A DNA stretch of 64,000 nucleotides, from the NCBI RefSeq assembly GCF_018398875.1, contig NZ_JAGWDK010000018.1:84662-148661 (forward strand). The letters are read 5' to 3'. The DNA is from Bradyrhizobium sp. sGM-13 (GTDB taxonomy: Bacteria; Pseudomonadota; Alphaproteobacteria; Rhizobiales; Xanthobacteraceae). Made by a program: the position numbers and the translations under genes. Below the pieces are notes generated by a model that worked only from the letters and a program-made list of their open reading frames with translations, was not told the origin of the DNA and searched no databases. Shown piece by piece: positions 7,988 through 16,457 of this stretch (its first letter is position 1; the number at the start of each line of letters is the position of its first letter).

Positions 7988-8824
7988 TCAGGTGCCGTTC
8001 CCGCCCTTGGCCATCTCGGCGGCGACGAAGTCGCGGACCAGGCCGGCGAAGGCCTCCGGCATCTGATCGGGAAGCGGCACCATGCCTCCTGAGAGCTCGC
8101 ACAAGGTACTACCCTCGATAGCTCCAGCAACTCTTGGAGCCACGGGATGAACGTGAGGATCGGCTGTCGGAGCAATAACCAGCGTGGGACACTGGATGCT
8201 TCCCAGACGATCCTCCATCCGATAGCGATTCACCACCCGATGACCTTCCGCCGCCATCTCGCCAGCCCGCAACGCATCGATCATGAAGCTCTGCAGCAAA
8301 TCGATATCATCAGCGGGATAGAACGGCTGCCGACGCGCCCAGAGCTCGGTGAGATGGGAGCCGTCGGGACGCGCCTCGACCTCGTCGATCACACGCATGC
8401 CGTCATGCCTGGCCCGGCGCGCCGCATCGACGAAAGGACAGGCCGAGAGCACCAGTGCGCTCACCCGCGCAGGCGCCGAGGCGGCCATTTCGACCGCGAT
8501 CACCGCGCCGGTGTGATGACCGACGATCGCGGCCCGCGGCTCTTCCAGCGCATCGAGCAGCGCGAACGCCCCTTCGGCCCACAGTTCAATCGAAGGATCA
8601 GCGGCAGGCCGATCGGAATCTCCGAAGCCCAGCGTATCCATTGCGATCGCGCGGAAATCGCGGCCGAGCAGCGGCAGCACATCACAGTATTCGTCCCACG
8701 AGCGCGGCGTCTGATGCAGCAGAAGAATGGGAAACCCGGTTCCGGCCATAGCGACATGGATGCGGCCAAGACGCGTCGTGACGAAGCGGCGCTCGAGATT
8801 GGAACCGACTTTGCTGACGCTCAT
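7988..8824 (-). CDS. Alpha/beta-hydrolase-fold protein with altered nucleophile elbow
   Basis: Translation is assigned to ATG 8824, which follows a GGGAG ribosome site, giving 278 residues. The fold is clear: LLLHQTPRSWDEY (oxyanion region), AMDTLGFGDSDRP, and the elbow VGHHTGA at residues 101-107. The elbow normally reads GxSxG; here the nucleophile position is His104. The C-terminal catalytic His is also missing, since the usual GH before the final helix reads GGMVPLPDQ. Serine-hydrolase chemistry is therefore unlikely. Alternatives are a lyase, a cofactor-free oxygenase-like activity, or a binding role. It stands alone between the racemase operon and the divergent ABC importer. Confidence 0.85.
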   Translation of the reverse strand: MSVSKVGSNLERRFVTTRLGRIHVAMAGTGFPILLLHQTPRSWDEYCDVLPLLGRDFRAIAMDTLGFGDSDRPAADPSIELWAEGAFALLDALEEPRAAIVGHHTGAVIAVEMAASAPARVSALVLSACPFVDAARRARHDGMRVIDEVEARPDGSHLTELWARRQPFYPADDIDLLQSFMIDALRAGEMAAEGHRVVNRYRMEDRLGSIQCPTLVIAPTADPHVHPVAPRVAGAIEGSTLCELSGGMVPLPDQMPEAFAGLVRDFVAAEMAKGGNGT

Positions 8825-8963
8825 TTCATAACTCCCATCCGGAGGCGGGGAACGGACCCGCGCCGGGTTTCGGCGGCAATCACGGCATCGATCGTGCTGG
8901 TCCGACCCGATCCATGCTGACATCTCGCTCAGGTCGCGGCTGTTTTCAACCAAGGGGAATGCA

Positions 8964-10112
8964 ATGCGCAAGATGTTGAGTTTGACTGCCCTCATCGGCG
9001 GCCTCGTTGCGGCATCGACCGCACAGGCCGACATGACGATCGGCTTCGTGACGTCGCTCAGCGGGCCCGGCTCCTCAATCGGCATCCCATACGGGCGCGG
9101 CATCCAGGCTGCCATGGAGTACAAGAACGAGGTCAACGGCGAGAAGATCAAGCTGATCCAGCTCGACGACGGCTCCGATCCTTCCGCTGCAACCCGCAAC
9201 GCGCGCAAGCTGATCGAGGAAGAGAAGGTCGACCTCCTGATCGGCACCGCAACCGCTCCATCGACCATCGCCATGATGGCAGTTGCGACCGAACTGAAGG
9301 TGCCGATGATCGCCGTCTCTCCGGTGATAGGACAGCCGAATCCGGCAGACCAATGGGGTATTTCCGTTCCGCAACCCGCTTCGCTGCTGGTCAAGGTCGT
9401 CGCCGATCGCATGAAGCGCGACGCGATGAAGAACATCGGCTATATCGGCTTTTCCGATGCCTGGGGCGATCTTGTCTACAACGGCGCCAAGGCGGTGGAA
9501 GCCGACGAAGGCATCAAGGTGCTGACCAACGAGCGCTATGCGCGCGTCGATACGTCGGTCACCGGCCAGATCCTTAAAGTTCTTGCCGTGCGTCCGGATG
9601 CCGTGCTGATCGGCGGATCGGGCACGCAGGGCGCGCTGCCGCTGCTCGCGCTCGGGGAACGTGGCTTCAAAGGCAAGACCTACGGCACGGTCGCGCTGGT
9701 CAATCCCGATTTCGTGCGCGTCGGCGGCAAGGCTGCGGAAGGCATTCAGGTCTCGGCCGGTCCGGTCATCGTGGCCGAGCAGCTTCCGGACAGCCATTTC
9801 GCCAAGAAGCTCGCGCTCGAATTCCGCGCCGCCTACCAGAAGGCCAACAATCTCCCGAGCACGGACGGCTTCTCGGCCTATTCGTTCGACGGCTGGATGA
9901 TCTTCACGTCAGCCGCGGCGCGCGCGCTGAAGACCGCTAAACCCGGCACCGTCGAATTCCGCAAAGCCCTGCGCGACGAGATCCTCAACACCAAGGAGCT
10001 CTCGGGCGTGCACGCGGTCTACAACTTCAAGCCCGGTGCCTATCACGGCGTGGACGAGCGCGCGCTGGTGATCGTTCGCCTGGTCAACGGCGCCTGGACC
10101 TACCAGCCCTGA
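8964..10112 (+). CDS. Branched-chain-type ABC transporter substrate-binding protein
   Basis: A 382-residue periplasmic receptor of the LivJ type with a signal peptide ending in STAQA. An AAGGGG ribosome site precedes the ATG. It is the first gene of the complete rightward importer operon (38 bp before the permease) and is paralogous to the orphan binding protein at 2143-3300. The family carries amino acids, amides and aromatic acids. Because the surrounding genes are CoA ligases and ring-degrading enzymes, an aromatic or branched carboxylate is the likely ligand, but this is inferred from context only. Confidence 0.92.
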   Translation: MRKMLSLTALIGGLVAASTAQADMTIGFVTSLSGPGSSIGIPYGRGIQAAMEYKNEVNGEKIKLIQLDDGSDPSAATRNARKLIEEEKVDLLIGTATAPSTIAMMAVATELKVPMIAVSPVIGQPNPADQWGISVPQPASLLVKVVADRMKRDAMKNIGYIGFSDAWGDLVYNGAKAVEADEGIKVLTNERYARVDTSVTGQILKVLAVRPDAVLIGGSGTQGALPLLALGERGFKGKTYGTVALVNPDFVRVGGKAAEGIQVSAGPVIVAEQLPDSHFAKKLALEFRAAYQKANNLPSTDGFSAYSFDGWMIFTSAAARALKTAKPGTVEFRKALRDEILNTKELSGVHAVYNFKPGAYHGVDERALVIVRLVNGAWTYQP

Positions 10113-10150
10113 GCGATGCCGATGCGTGACACGGAAGGACGATTGAGGGC

Positions 10151-11194
10151 ATGACGGCAGACATCGCAGCGATCCTTGCGATCGACGGAATAGCCACCGG
10201 GGCGGTCTACGCCCTGGTGGCGATCGGAACCGTGCTGATCTTCACCGTGACGCGGGTGATCTTCATTCCGTTCGGCGACATCGCAGCTTTCACGGCGCTG
10301 ACGCTGGCCGCATTGGATGCCAAGCAGCTTCCCGGAACAGTCGGATTGGTTGTCGTGTTGGCGTGCATGGCCTGCGCGATGGAAGTCGTCTCGCTGGCGC
10401 GCGCCGGCGAGCTTCGCACGGTGCCAAAGGCCGTCCTCTTCTATCTCGTGTTACCCCTGATCGTCGTCGGGACCGTCTGGCTGACAATGCGCTTTGCTCC
10501 GCCGATGCCGGTCCGGATCGTGCTGGCGCTGCTCTTGATCCTGCCGATCTCGCCGCTCTTGGACCGGATCGTGTTTCGCCCGATCGCGGATGCCTCTGTT
10601 CTCCTTTTGCTGACCGTCTCGGTCGCGCTCCACTTCGCGCTGGTCGGACTTGGCCTGCTGTTCTTCGGCCCCGAAGGCGTCCGGACCGAGCCGCTGACGT
10701 CGATGGCGATGGAGATCGCTGGCGTGCACGTCTCCGGACAGACAGTGCTGATCCTCACGGCCGCGCTGGTGTTCAGCGGCCTGCTGTTTCTGTTCTTCGA
10801 CTTCACGCTGATCGGCAAGGCGCTGCGCGCGACCGCCCTGAACCGGACCGGCGCCCGGCTGATGGGCATTAGACCCGCGCGTGCCGGGACCATCGCTTAC
10901 CTGCTGGGATCACTGATGGCGGGCGTCTCCGGCATCCTCATCGCGCCGGTCAACACGATCTTCTATGACTCCGGATTCCTGCTCGGCCTGAAGGCCTTTG
11001 TCGGCGCCATCGTGGGCGGCATGACGAGCTATCCGGGGGCTGCGCTCGGCGCGTTCGGCGTCGGCCTTCTCGAAAGCTTCGCCTCGTTCCAGAGCAGCAC
11101 CCTGAAGGACGTCATCGTCTTCTCGTTACTGATTCCAGTTCTGCTCTGGCGCTCGCTCGCCTCGCAACATTCCGAGGAGGAAGTCGAGGAATGA
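10151..11194 (+). CDS. LivH-type ABC transporter permease
   Basis: A 347-residue integral membrane protein of the branched-chain amino acid permease family 1 (LivH). It opens with GAVYALVAIGTVLIFTVTRV, the usual first membrane segment, and ends with the family's GGMTSYPGAALGAFGVGLLES segment. It is somewhat longer than LivH (about 300) because of an extra hydrophobic stretch around residues 60-130. Its stop overlaps the next start by 4 bp (ATGA at 11191), which indicates translational coupling with the permease-ATPase fusion. Confidence 0.92.
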   Translation: MTADIAAILAIDGIATGAVYALVAIGTVLIFTVTRVIFIPFGDIAAFTALTLAALDAKQLPGTVGLVVVLACMACAMEVVSLARAGELRTVPKAVLFYLVLPLIVVGTVWLTMRFAPPMPVRIVLALLLILPISPLLDRIVFRPIADASVLLLLTVSVALHFALVGLGLLFFGPEGVRTEPLTSMAMEIAGVHVSGQTVLILTAALVFSGLLFLFFDFTLIGKALRATALNRTGARLMGIRPARAGTIAYLLGSLMAGVSGILIAPVNTIFYDSGFLLGLKAFVGAIVGGMTSYPGAALGAFGVGLLESFASFQSSTLKDVIVFSLLIPVLLWRSLASQHSEEEVEE

Positions 11195-12960
11195 CGCCGC
11201 AGCAGATTCGTCTCATCATTGCCGCGGCGATCGCCTGCCTCGTGGCGGCACCCTTTGTGCTCAATCCGTTCAGCATCACCTTGCTGAACTATATCGGCAT
11301 CTACTCGCTTGCAGCCATCGGCTTGGCGCTATTGACCGGCGTCGGCGGCATCGTCTCGTTCGGGCAGGCCGCTTTCGTCGGCGTCGCTGCTTATGCGACG
11401 GCATGGGTCACAGCGCTGAACGGCTATTCGCCCTGGCTCGGACTGGTGCTGGCTGTCATTCTGACCTGCAGCATCGCGGCAATCCTGGGCTTCGTGACGC
11501 TGCGCCTGGGCGGCCACTTCCTGTCGCTCAGCACTGTCGCGTGGGGGCTGGCGATCGCGTTCCTGTTCGGCAACATCCAGGGGCTCGGCCAACATAATGG
11601 CATCTCGGGCATTCCGCCGATCTCGATCGGCCCGTTCGCGCTGGTGGAGAGCCGGCAGATCTATTTCTTGATCTGGGCGATCGTCGTCGCAGTCCTTCTC
11701 CTCTGCTACAACCTTCTCGACTCCCGCATAGGCCGCGCGATGCGCGCGCTGCGCGGCGGTAATACGCTGGTCGAAAGCCTCGGCATTAGCGCCTTCCAGA
11801 TCAAGCTGGCGACATTCGTGATCGCCGCGTTCCTCGGCGCGCTGTCCGGCTGGCTTTATGCCCATCTCGGCCGTTTCGTCAGTCCTGGACCGTTCGAAGC
11901 CATCATGGGCATTGAATATCTGATGATGGCGATGGTCGGCGGCGCCGGCAGCATTCTTGGCGGTGTGGTTGGTGCTGCGATCGTCACGCTCCTGAAGAAT
12001 GCCGTGCAAGACTACCTGCCGCTGATTGCGAAGGGCGCCTCTGGCCAGCTCGAGATCGTGGCGTTCTCCGCGCTGTTCATCCTGTTCCTGCAGCGGGCCC
12101 GGCAAGGCATCGTGCCTTTCCTCGCGGGTTTTCTGCCGGAACTAAAGCAGTCCCGTCCGCAACCGGCTAGCCCACTGCCGCGCCGCGAGCAGCCAGCGCC
12201 CGGCACGCTTCTTCTTAAAGTGAGCGGCGCGCAGCGGCGGTTTGGCGGCCTCGTCGCCGTCAACAATGTCAGCTTCGAAGTGAGGTCCGGCGAGATCCTC
12301 GGGCTGATCGGGCCGAATGGCGCCGGCAAGACCACGATGTTCAACCTGCTCACGGGGGCGCTGCGCGCGAATAGCGGCGAGATCGCGTTTGCTGGACGCT
12401 CCATCACCCACGACCAGCAATTTCACATCGCTCGCTCCGGCATCTCCCGCACCTTCCAGCACGTCAAGCTGCGTCCGCGCATGACGCTGCTCGACAACGT
12501 GCTGCTCGGCACCTATGCGCGCACCAGGACCGGCCTGCTCGCTGGCGCGCTCCGCCTCAATCAGGCGGAAGAGGCCAGCGCACGCTACGAGGCGTTGCAG
12601 CAGCTCGAACGCGTCGGGCTCGGCGACAAGCCGTTCGAGCTAGCCGGCAACTTGCCGCTCGGAAATCAGCGCGTGCTCGAGATCGCCCGCGCGCTCGCAG
12701 CCGACCCGACACTGCTCGTTCTCGACGAGCCGGCGGCCGGCCTACGCCGCCAGGAAAAGCTAAAATTGGCCGAACTGCTGCGGTCGCTTCGCGCCGACCA
12801 TCTGACGATGCTCCTCGTCGAGCACGACATGGAGTTCGTGATGTCGCTGGTCGACCGCATCGTCGTGCTCGATTTCGGCTCCAAACTCTGCGAAGGCGAA
12901 CCGGCGGCGATACGCAGTGACGCCCGCGTCCAGGAAGCCTATCTTGGAGGTGTCGCGTGA
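11191..12960 (+). CDS. LivM-LivG fusion: ABC permease plus ATP-binding domain
   Basis: The 589-residue protein fuses a LivM-type permease (about residues 1-310) to a LivG-type ATPase (about 340-589). The membrane part contains LTGVGGIVSFGQAAFVGVAA and MAMVGGAGSILGGVVGAA, both typical of LivM. The ATPase has Walker A GPNGAGKTT, and LLVLDEPAAGL as Walker B. Its signature position reads NLPLGNQRVLEIARAL in place of the usual LSxGxQ, a common LivG variant. The linker (SRPQPASPLPRREQPAP) is proline-rich. Such fusions are seen in alphaproteobacteria. The product pairs with the LivH permease and the LivF ATPase. Confidence 0.92.
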   Translation: MTPQQIRLIIAAAIACLVAAPFVLNPFSITLLNYIGIYSLAAIGLALLTGVGGIVSFGQAAFVGVAAYATAWVTALNGYSPWLGLVLAVILTCSIAAILGFVTLRLGGHFLSLSTVAWGLAIAFLFGNIQGLGQHNGISGIPPISIGPFALVESRQIYFLIWAIVVAVLLLCYNLLDSRIGRAMRALRGGNTLVESLGISAFQIKLATFVIAAFLGALSGWLYAHLGRFVSPGPFEAIMGIEYLMMAMVGGAGSILGGVVGAAIVTLLKNAVQDYLPLIAKGASGQLEIVAFSALFILFLQRARQGIVPFLAGFLPELKQSRPQPASPLPRREQPAPGTLLLKVSGAQRRFGGLVAVNNVSFEVRSGEILGLIGPNGAGKTTMFNLLTGALRANSGEIAFAGRSITHDQQFHIARSGISRTFQHVKLRPRMTLLDNVLLGTYARTRTGLLAGALRLNQAEEASARYEALQQLERVGLGDKPFELAGNLPLGNQRVLEIARALAADPTLLVLDEPAAGLRRQEKLKLAELLRSLRADHLTMLLVEHDMEFVMSLVDRIVVLDFGSKLCEGEPAAIRSDARVQEAYLGGVA

Positions 12961-13670
12961 CACAGATGTTCTCGATCGAGAATGTGTCGGTCGCCTACGG
13001 CAAAGTGGAGGCGGTGCGGAACGTCTCGCTTTCCGTCGAGCAAGGGCAGATCGTGACCGTGATCGGCCCGAACGGCGCCGGCAAAACGACGCTGCTGATG
13101 GCCGCCATCGGTCTGCTGAAGTCCACCGGACGAATGGTCTTTCAAGGCCACGATCTTGCGCGGATCGATGTCGAAGGACGTGTCGAACGTGGTCTCTGCC
13201 TAGTTCCCGAGAAACGCGAGCTGTTCGCCGATCTGTCGGTCGCCGACAATCTGTTGCTCGGCACCTACAGCCTGCGCGATCGCTCGACGACGCGCAAAAG
13301 CCTCGACGATGTGTTCGACCGCTTTCCGCGGCTGAAGGAGCGCAGCAAGCAAGCCGCCGGCACGCTCTCGGGCGGCGAGCGGCAAATGCTGGCGCTGGGC
13401 CGTGCGCTGATGGCGAAGCCGAAGCTCCTGGTGCTCGACGAACCCAGCCTCGGCCTTGCGCCGCTCATCGTCCGGGAAATCTTCCGCACCATCGCCTCGC
13501 TGCGGAGCCTCGGCGTGTCGGTCCTGCTCGTCGAGCAGAACGCCCGCGCAGCGCTTGAGACCGCGGATTACGGCTATGTGCTGGAAACCGGCGAGATCAT
13601 CCAATCCGGGCCGGCGGATACTCTGATTCACGACCCGAAGCTGATCGCGGCCTATCTCGGCGGCCACTGA
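12957..13670 (+). CDS. LivF-type ABC transporter ATP-binding protein
   Basis: A 237-residue ATPase with Walker A GPNGAGKTT, signature LSGGERQMLALGRAL, and Walker B LLVLDEPSLGL. It resembles LivF in length and in its ending (YLGGH). It overlaps the upstream fusion gene by 4 bp, completing the operon. The stop codon forms one arm of an inverted repeat shared with the stop of the convergent dehydrogenase gene. Confidence 0.93.
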   Translation: MTQMFSIENVSVAYGKVEAVRNVSLSVEQGQIVTVIGPNGAGKTTLLMAAIGLLKSTGRMVFQGHDLARIDVEGRVERGLCLVPEKRELFADLSVADNLLLGTYSLRDRSTTRKSLDDVFDRFPRLKERSKQAAGTLSGGERQMLALGRALMAKPKLLVLDEPSLGLAPLIVREIFRTIASLRSLGVSVLLVEQNARAALETADYGYVLETGEIIQSGPADTLIHDPKLIAAYLGGH

Positions 13671-13696
13671 AGCGATGGCGCGTAGCGCTCGCTTCA
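13668..13696. terminator. Bidirectional stem-loop joining two convergent stop codons
   Basis: TGAAGCGA (13668-13675) and TCGCTTCA (13689-13696) form a perfect 8-bp stem around a 13-base loop. The first TGA is the LivF stop and the final TCA is the complement of the convergent gene's stop. No long T-run follows, so termination strength is uncertain. Confidence 0.5.
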
Positions 13697-14671
13697 GGCG
13701 ACGGGTTCGCGCGCCAGTCCCATGGCCCGCAGCGCCGAAGCAAAGGCCGCCAGCCGCTGCTCGCGATAGGCGGCTTGGTCAACGCCTTTGTAGTTCATGA
13801 ATCCTTGCCCGGTCTTCATGCCGATGCGGCCCTCGCGCATATTGGTCTCGATAATCGCCGGTGCCGCATAACGGCTGTCGCCGAGCGCCTCGACCAGATA
13901 GCGGCTCGCATGATGCAGGATGTCGCCGCCGCCCCAATCGATGAACTCCAGCAGGCCCAGCACCGCGAAGCGGAATCCAAAACCGTAGATTACGGCCTTG
14001 TCGATATCTTCCGCGGAGGCGACGCCCTCCTCCACCATCCGGGCAGCTTCATTCATTGCCAGCGCCTGGATTCGCGGAACGATGAAGCCCGGCCGCGCCG
14101 CGCAGACCACCGGCACCTTGCCGATGCCTTCGAGCAGCGCTTTCATCCGCGCTGTCGTCTCCGGCGCGGTGAGCCGTCCAGGAGACAGTTCGATCAGCGG
14201 CACGAGGTAGGCGGGATTGAGCCAGTGCGCATTGAGGAAGCGGCCGGGATGTTCGATCGATCCGGCGAGGTCGTCGACCAGGATCGTCGAGGTGGTCGAG
14301 GCGATGATCGGACCCTCGCCCGCCAGCCGCGAGGCTTCCGCCAGCGCCGCCTGCTTCAACTCAAGGATCTCCGGCATCCCCTCGAAAATGACGTCGCAGC
14401 GCGGCAACGTCGCAGCCGCCTCCTGCCGAGATACGATTGTGATCCGTTCGGCAATCGTTGGCACAAGCTCAGGCGGGAGCAGATCAATGCGCGAGAGGAT
14501 CTCAAGCGCCGAACGGATTTCGGCCTTGGCTTCGGCCGCTAGCGTCTCGAAGGCCGACGCCTCCCGTTCCTTGAAATCGATGACGATAACCTGATGACCG
14601 GCGAAAGCGAACACGACGGCGATGCCGCGGCCCATTCGTCCAGCGCCGAGGCATCCGATAACCGGTTTCAT
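13694..14671 (-). CDS. 3-hydroxyacyl-CoA dehydrogenase
   Basis: The 325-residue protein has the NAD-binding GCLGAGRMGRGIAVVFAFAG at residues 6-25 and the C-terminal 3HCDH domain with FIVPRIQALAMNEAARMVEEG and GFRFAVLGLLEFIDWGG. It oxidises 3-hydroxyacyl-CoA to 3-ketoacyl-CoA; the L-carnitine dehydrogenase and hydroxybutyryl-CoA dehydrogenase branches look alike at this level. It is the last gene of the leftward catabolic operon and overlaps the opine-dehydrogenase stop by 4 bp. Together with the acyl-CoA dehydrogenase at the head of the operon, it suggests beta-oxidation-type steps on a CoA ester. Confidence 0.9.
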   Translation of the reverse strand: MKPVIGCLGAGRMGRGIAVVFAFAGHQVIVIDFKEREASAFETLAAEAKAEIRSALEILSRIDLLPPELVPTIAERITIVSRQEAAATLPRCDVIFEGMPEILELKQAALAEASRLAGEGPIIASTTSTILVDDLAGSIEHPGRFLNAHWLNPAYLVPLIELSPGRLTAPETTARMKALLEGIGKVPVVCAARPGFIVPRIQALAMNEAARMVEEGVASAEDIDKAVIYGFGFRFAVLGLLEFIDWGGGDILHHASRYLVEALGDSRYAAPAIIETNMREGRIGMKTGQGFMNYKGVDQAAYREQRLAAFASALRAMGLAREPVA

Positions 14672-15760
14672 CGGAAGCCCTCGGCGAGATGATCTTGCAA
14701 CGCGGCCCGGTCGAGATCGCCGAGGCCGAGCGAGGACAGGCTCCGGCCCGTCACCGCGAAATCCTCACCGGTAATGGCGGAACCGATCGCGAGGAACGCC
14801 TTTGACCAGCGCCGTGTGCACGCCTGCAAGACCAGCGACCGATGCGAGGAACGACAGGCCGAGACGCAGATCCTCCAGCATGTAGCGGTGCTCGACAAGA
14901 ATGAGTCGTTCGGACCAATCGCCGGAATCAGTGAGCTGCTCGTGCGCGTCGCGCGCATACATCCAGGGCTCACCATGCCGTGAATAGTGATCGGCCAGGG
15001 GAAAATGCGGCTTTCCATAACCAAGCGCCTCGCGAATGGCGATGCGCTCGGCATCGAGCGCGTCCGTGACGCGGCGTATGGCCGGCTGCGTTCCTTCCTT
15101 GTGAATATCCCATTTGTCGAAATGTTCGATCGGACCGGCGTTCATGGTGATCAGCGGCGGATGAATGATCGGGCCGGCATTCATCAGCGCCGCCGAGAGC
15201 GCATCGCCGCACGGTTCGATGGCATTCGGAAACGCGCGCTCGATCACATCAAGCGCGTGCGGGGCAAGGCGCTGCGGAAACACACCGGTTGGCAATCGAG
15301 CGCCCCTGCCCGAGATGCGGACCGCATAAGGGCCGTGCTTGCGCGCCAGCCACGGCAAGGTCCCGGTCTCCGCCGTTGCAATCTCCGCGCGGTTGCCCGC
15401 ATCGCGGGCGGCACGGGCGAAGATGTAGGAGCCAAATGTGCCGGGCGGCAGGAACACGACCTGGCCGTCGCGCAAATGCGGTGCGGCCAGATTCGCGATC
15501 GCCGGTTGCGCAAAAGCCGGTGCCGGACAAAGGATGAGATCGGCAGCGTCGATCGCTTCCGCGATCGAAGACGTAATCACAGCCAGCCGGATTTCACGGC
15601 GGCCCGATCGATCGATGACCGTGATCGTACCGCCCTGCGCACGGTGTGCGTCGACATCTCCGGGATTCCGTCGCCACAGCCGGATTTCGTGACCGGCCAA
15701 CGCGAGGTCGCCGGCAGCCGCGAACGAACCGTTTCCTCCACCCAACACTGCGATCTTCAA
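14668..15760 (-). pseudogene. NAD/NADP octopine/nopaline dehydrogenase family, broken by a +1 frameshift
   Basis: Reading starts at TTG 15760, which has a GGAGG site five bases upstream, and gives IAVLGGGNGSFAAAGDLALAGHEI, an N-terminal Rossmann motif. The octopine-dehydrogenase domain follows. At the T-run 14801-14803 the frame breaks: the natural continuation KAFLAIGSAITGEDF lies in the next frame, and the annotated frame stops at 14765. The span of 1093 bases is one more than a multiple of three, so one inserted base explains it. Repaired, the protein would have 363 residues. The family makes opines or reduces related imines. The break could be real or a sequencing error. Confidence 0.8.
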
Positions 15761-15800
15761 GATGTCCTCCGCTTCGTCGCCACGCGTATCGGCAATCCTG

Positions 15801-16448
15801 TCACGCAGGCTCTGCCTTGACGTTCTTTTCCTGCCACGTCGCCCAGCTCGGCCGATCGATCTGAAACAAGTCGGTGGAGCGCGCATACCAGCCGCTGCCG
15901 TGCATGCGCGCGATCAGTCGCAGCGCCTGCGTGTCGATGTGGCAGCGCTCCTTATCCAGAATTAACGCATCGTCGATATGGGCGCGAACGATACGACCGA
16001 TCACGGCCGTTTGTCGCGGCCCTGTCACCAGCGACGTGAGTACCCGGCACTCGAATGACACCGGCGATTCCGCGATGCGCGGCGGGCGCACCGCCTGCGA
16101 GGCCGCCGGGGTCAGTCCGGCCAGCGCCAGTTCATCGATCTCGGGCGGCGCATCGATGCAGGTAATGTTCATGGCCTCGGCGTTGCGCTCGGCGACGAGA
16201 TTGACGACGAATTCTCCGGTATCGAGGATATTCGCCGCCGTGTCCTTGAATCGCTGCGAGCCTGCCAGCAACCCGATCGCGACGGTCGGCGGCTCGTGGC
16301 CCATCACATTGAAGAAGCTGAACGGCGCGGCATTGATCACGCCGCTCGCGGAGAGCGTGGTGATCCAGGCGATCGGCCGCGGCGTCACCGTGGCCGTCAA
16401 TATTTTGTAACGGTTCTGCGCTTCCAGCGCCTCCATATCGAAGATCAT
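15801..16448 (-). CDS. Flavin reductase-like protein (FMN-binding split barrel)
   Basis: A 215-residue protein whose ATVTPRPIAWITTLSASGVINAAPFSFFN opening is typical of the flavin-reductase/DIM6-NTAB family. It probably binds FMN and may supply reduced flavin or act as a flavoprotein oxidoreductase. It lies 9 bp downstream of the FAH-family gene and 40 bp upstream of the broken opine dehydrogenase. No flavin-dependent monooxygenase component is visible in the window, so its partner is unknown. Confidence 0.85.
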   Translation of the reverse strand: MIFDMEALEAQNRYKILTATVTPRPIAWITTLSASGVINAAPFSFFNVMGHEPPTVAIGLLAGSQRFKDTAANILDTGEFVVNLVAERNAEAMNITCIDAPPEIDELALAGLTPAASQAVRPPRIAESPVSFECRVLTSLVTGPRQTAVIGRIVRAHIDDALILDKERCHIDTQALRLIARMHGSGWYARSTDLFQIDRPSWATWQEKNVKAEPA

Positions 16449-16457
16449 GCCAGCCTC

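Noticed and set aside
14765..15886. An upstream start for the opine-dehydrogenase frame at 15886
   Set aside because: The extra 42 codons are basic and Arg-rich and lie upstream of the GGAGG and TTG that fit the family N-terminus.
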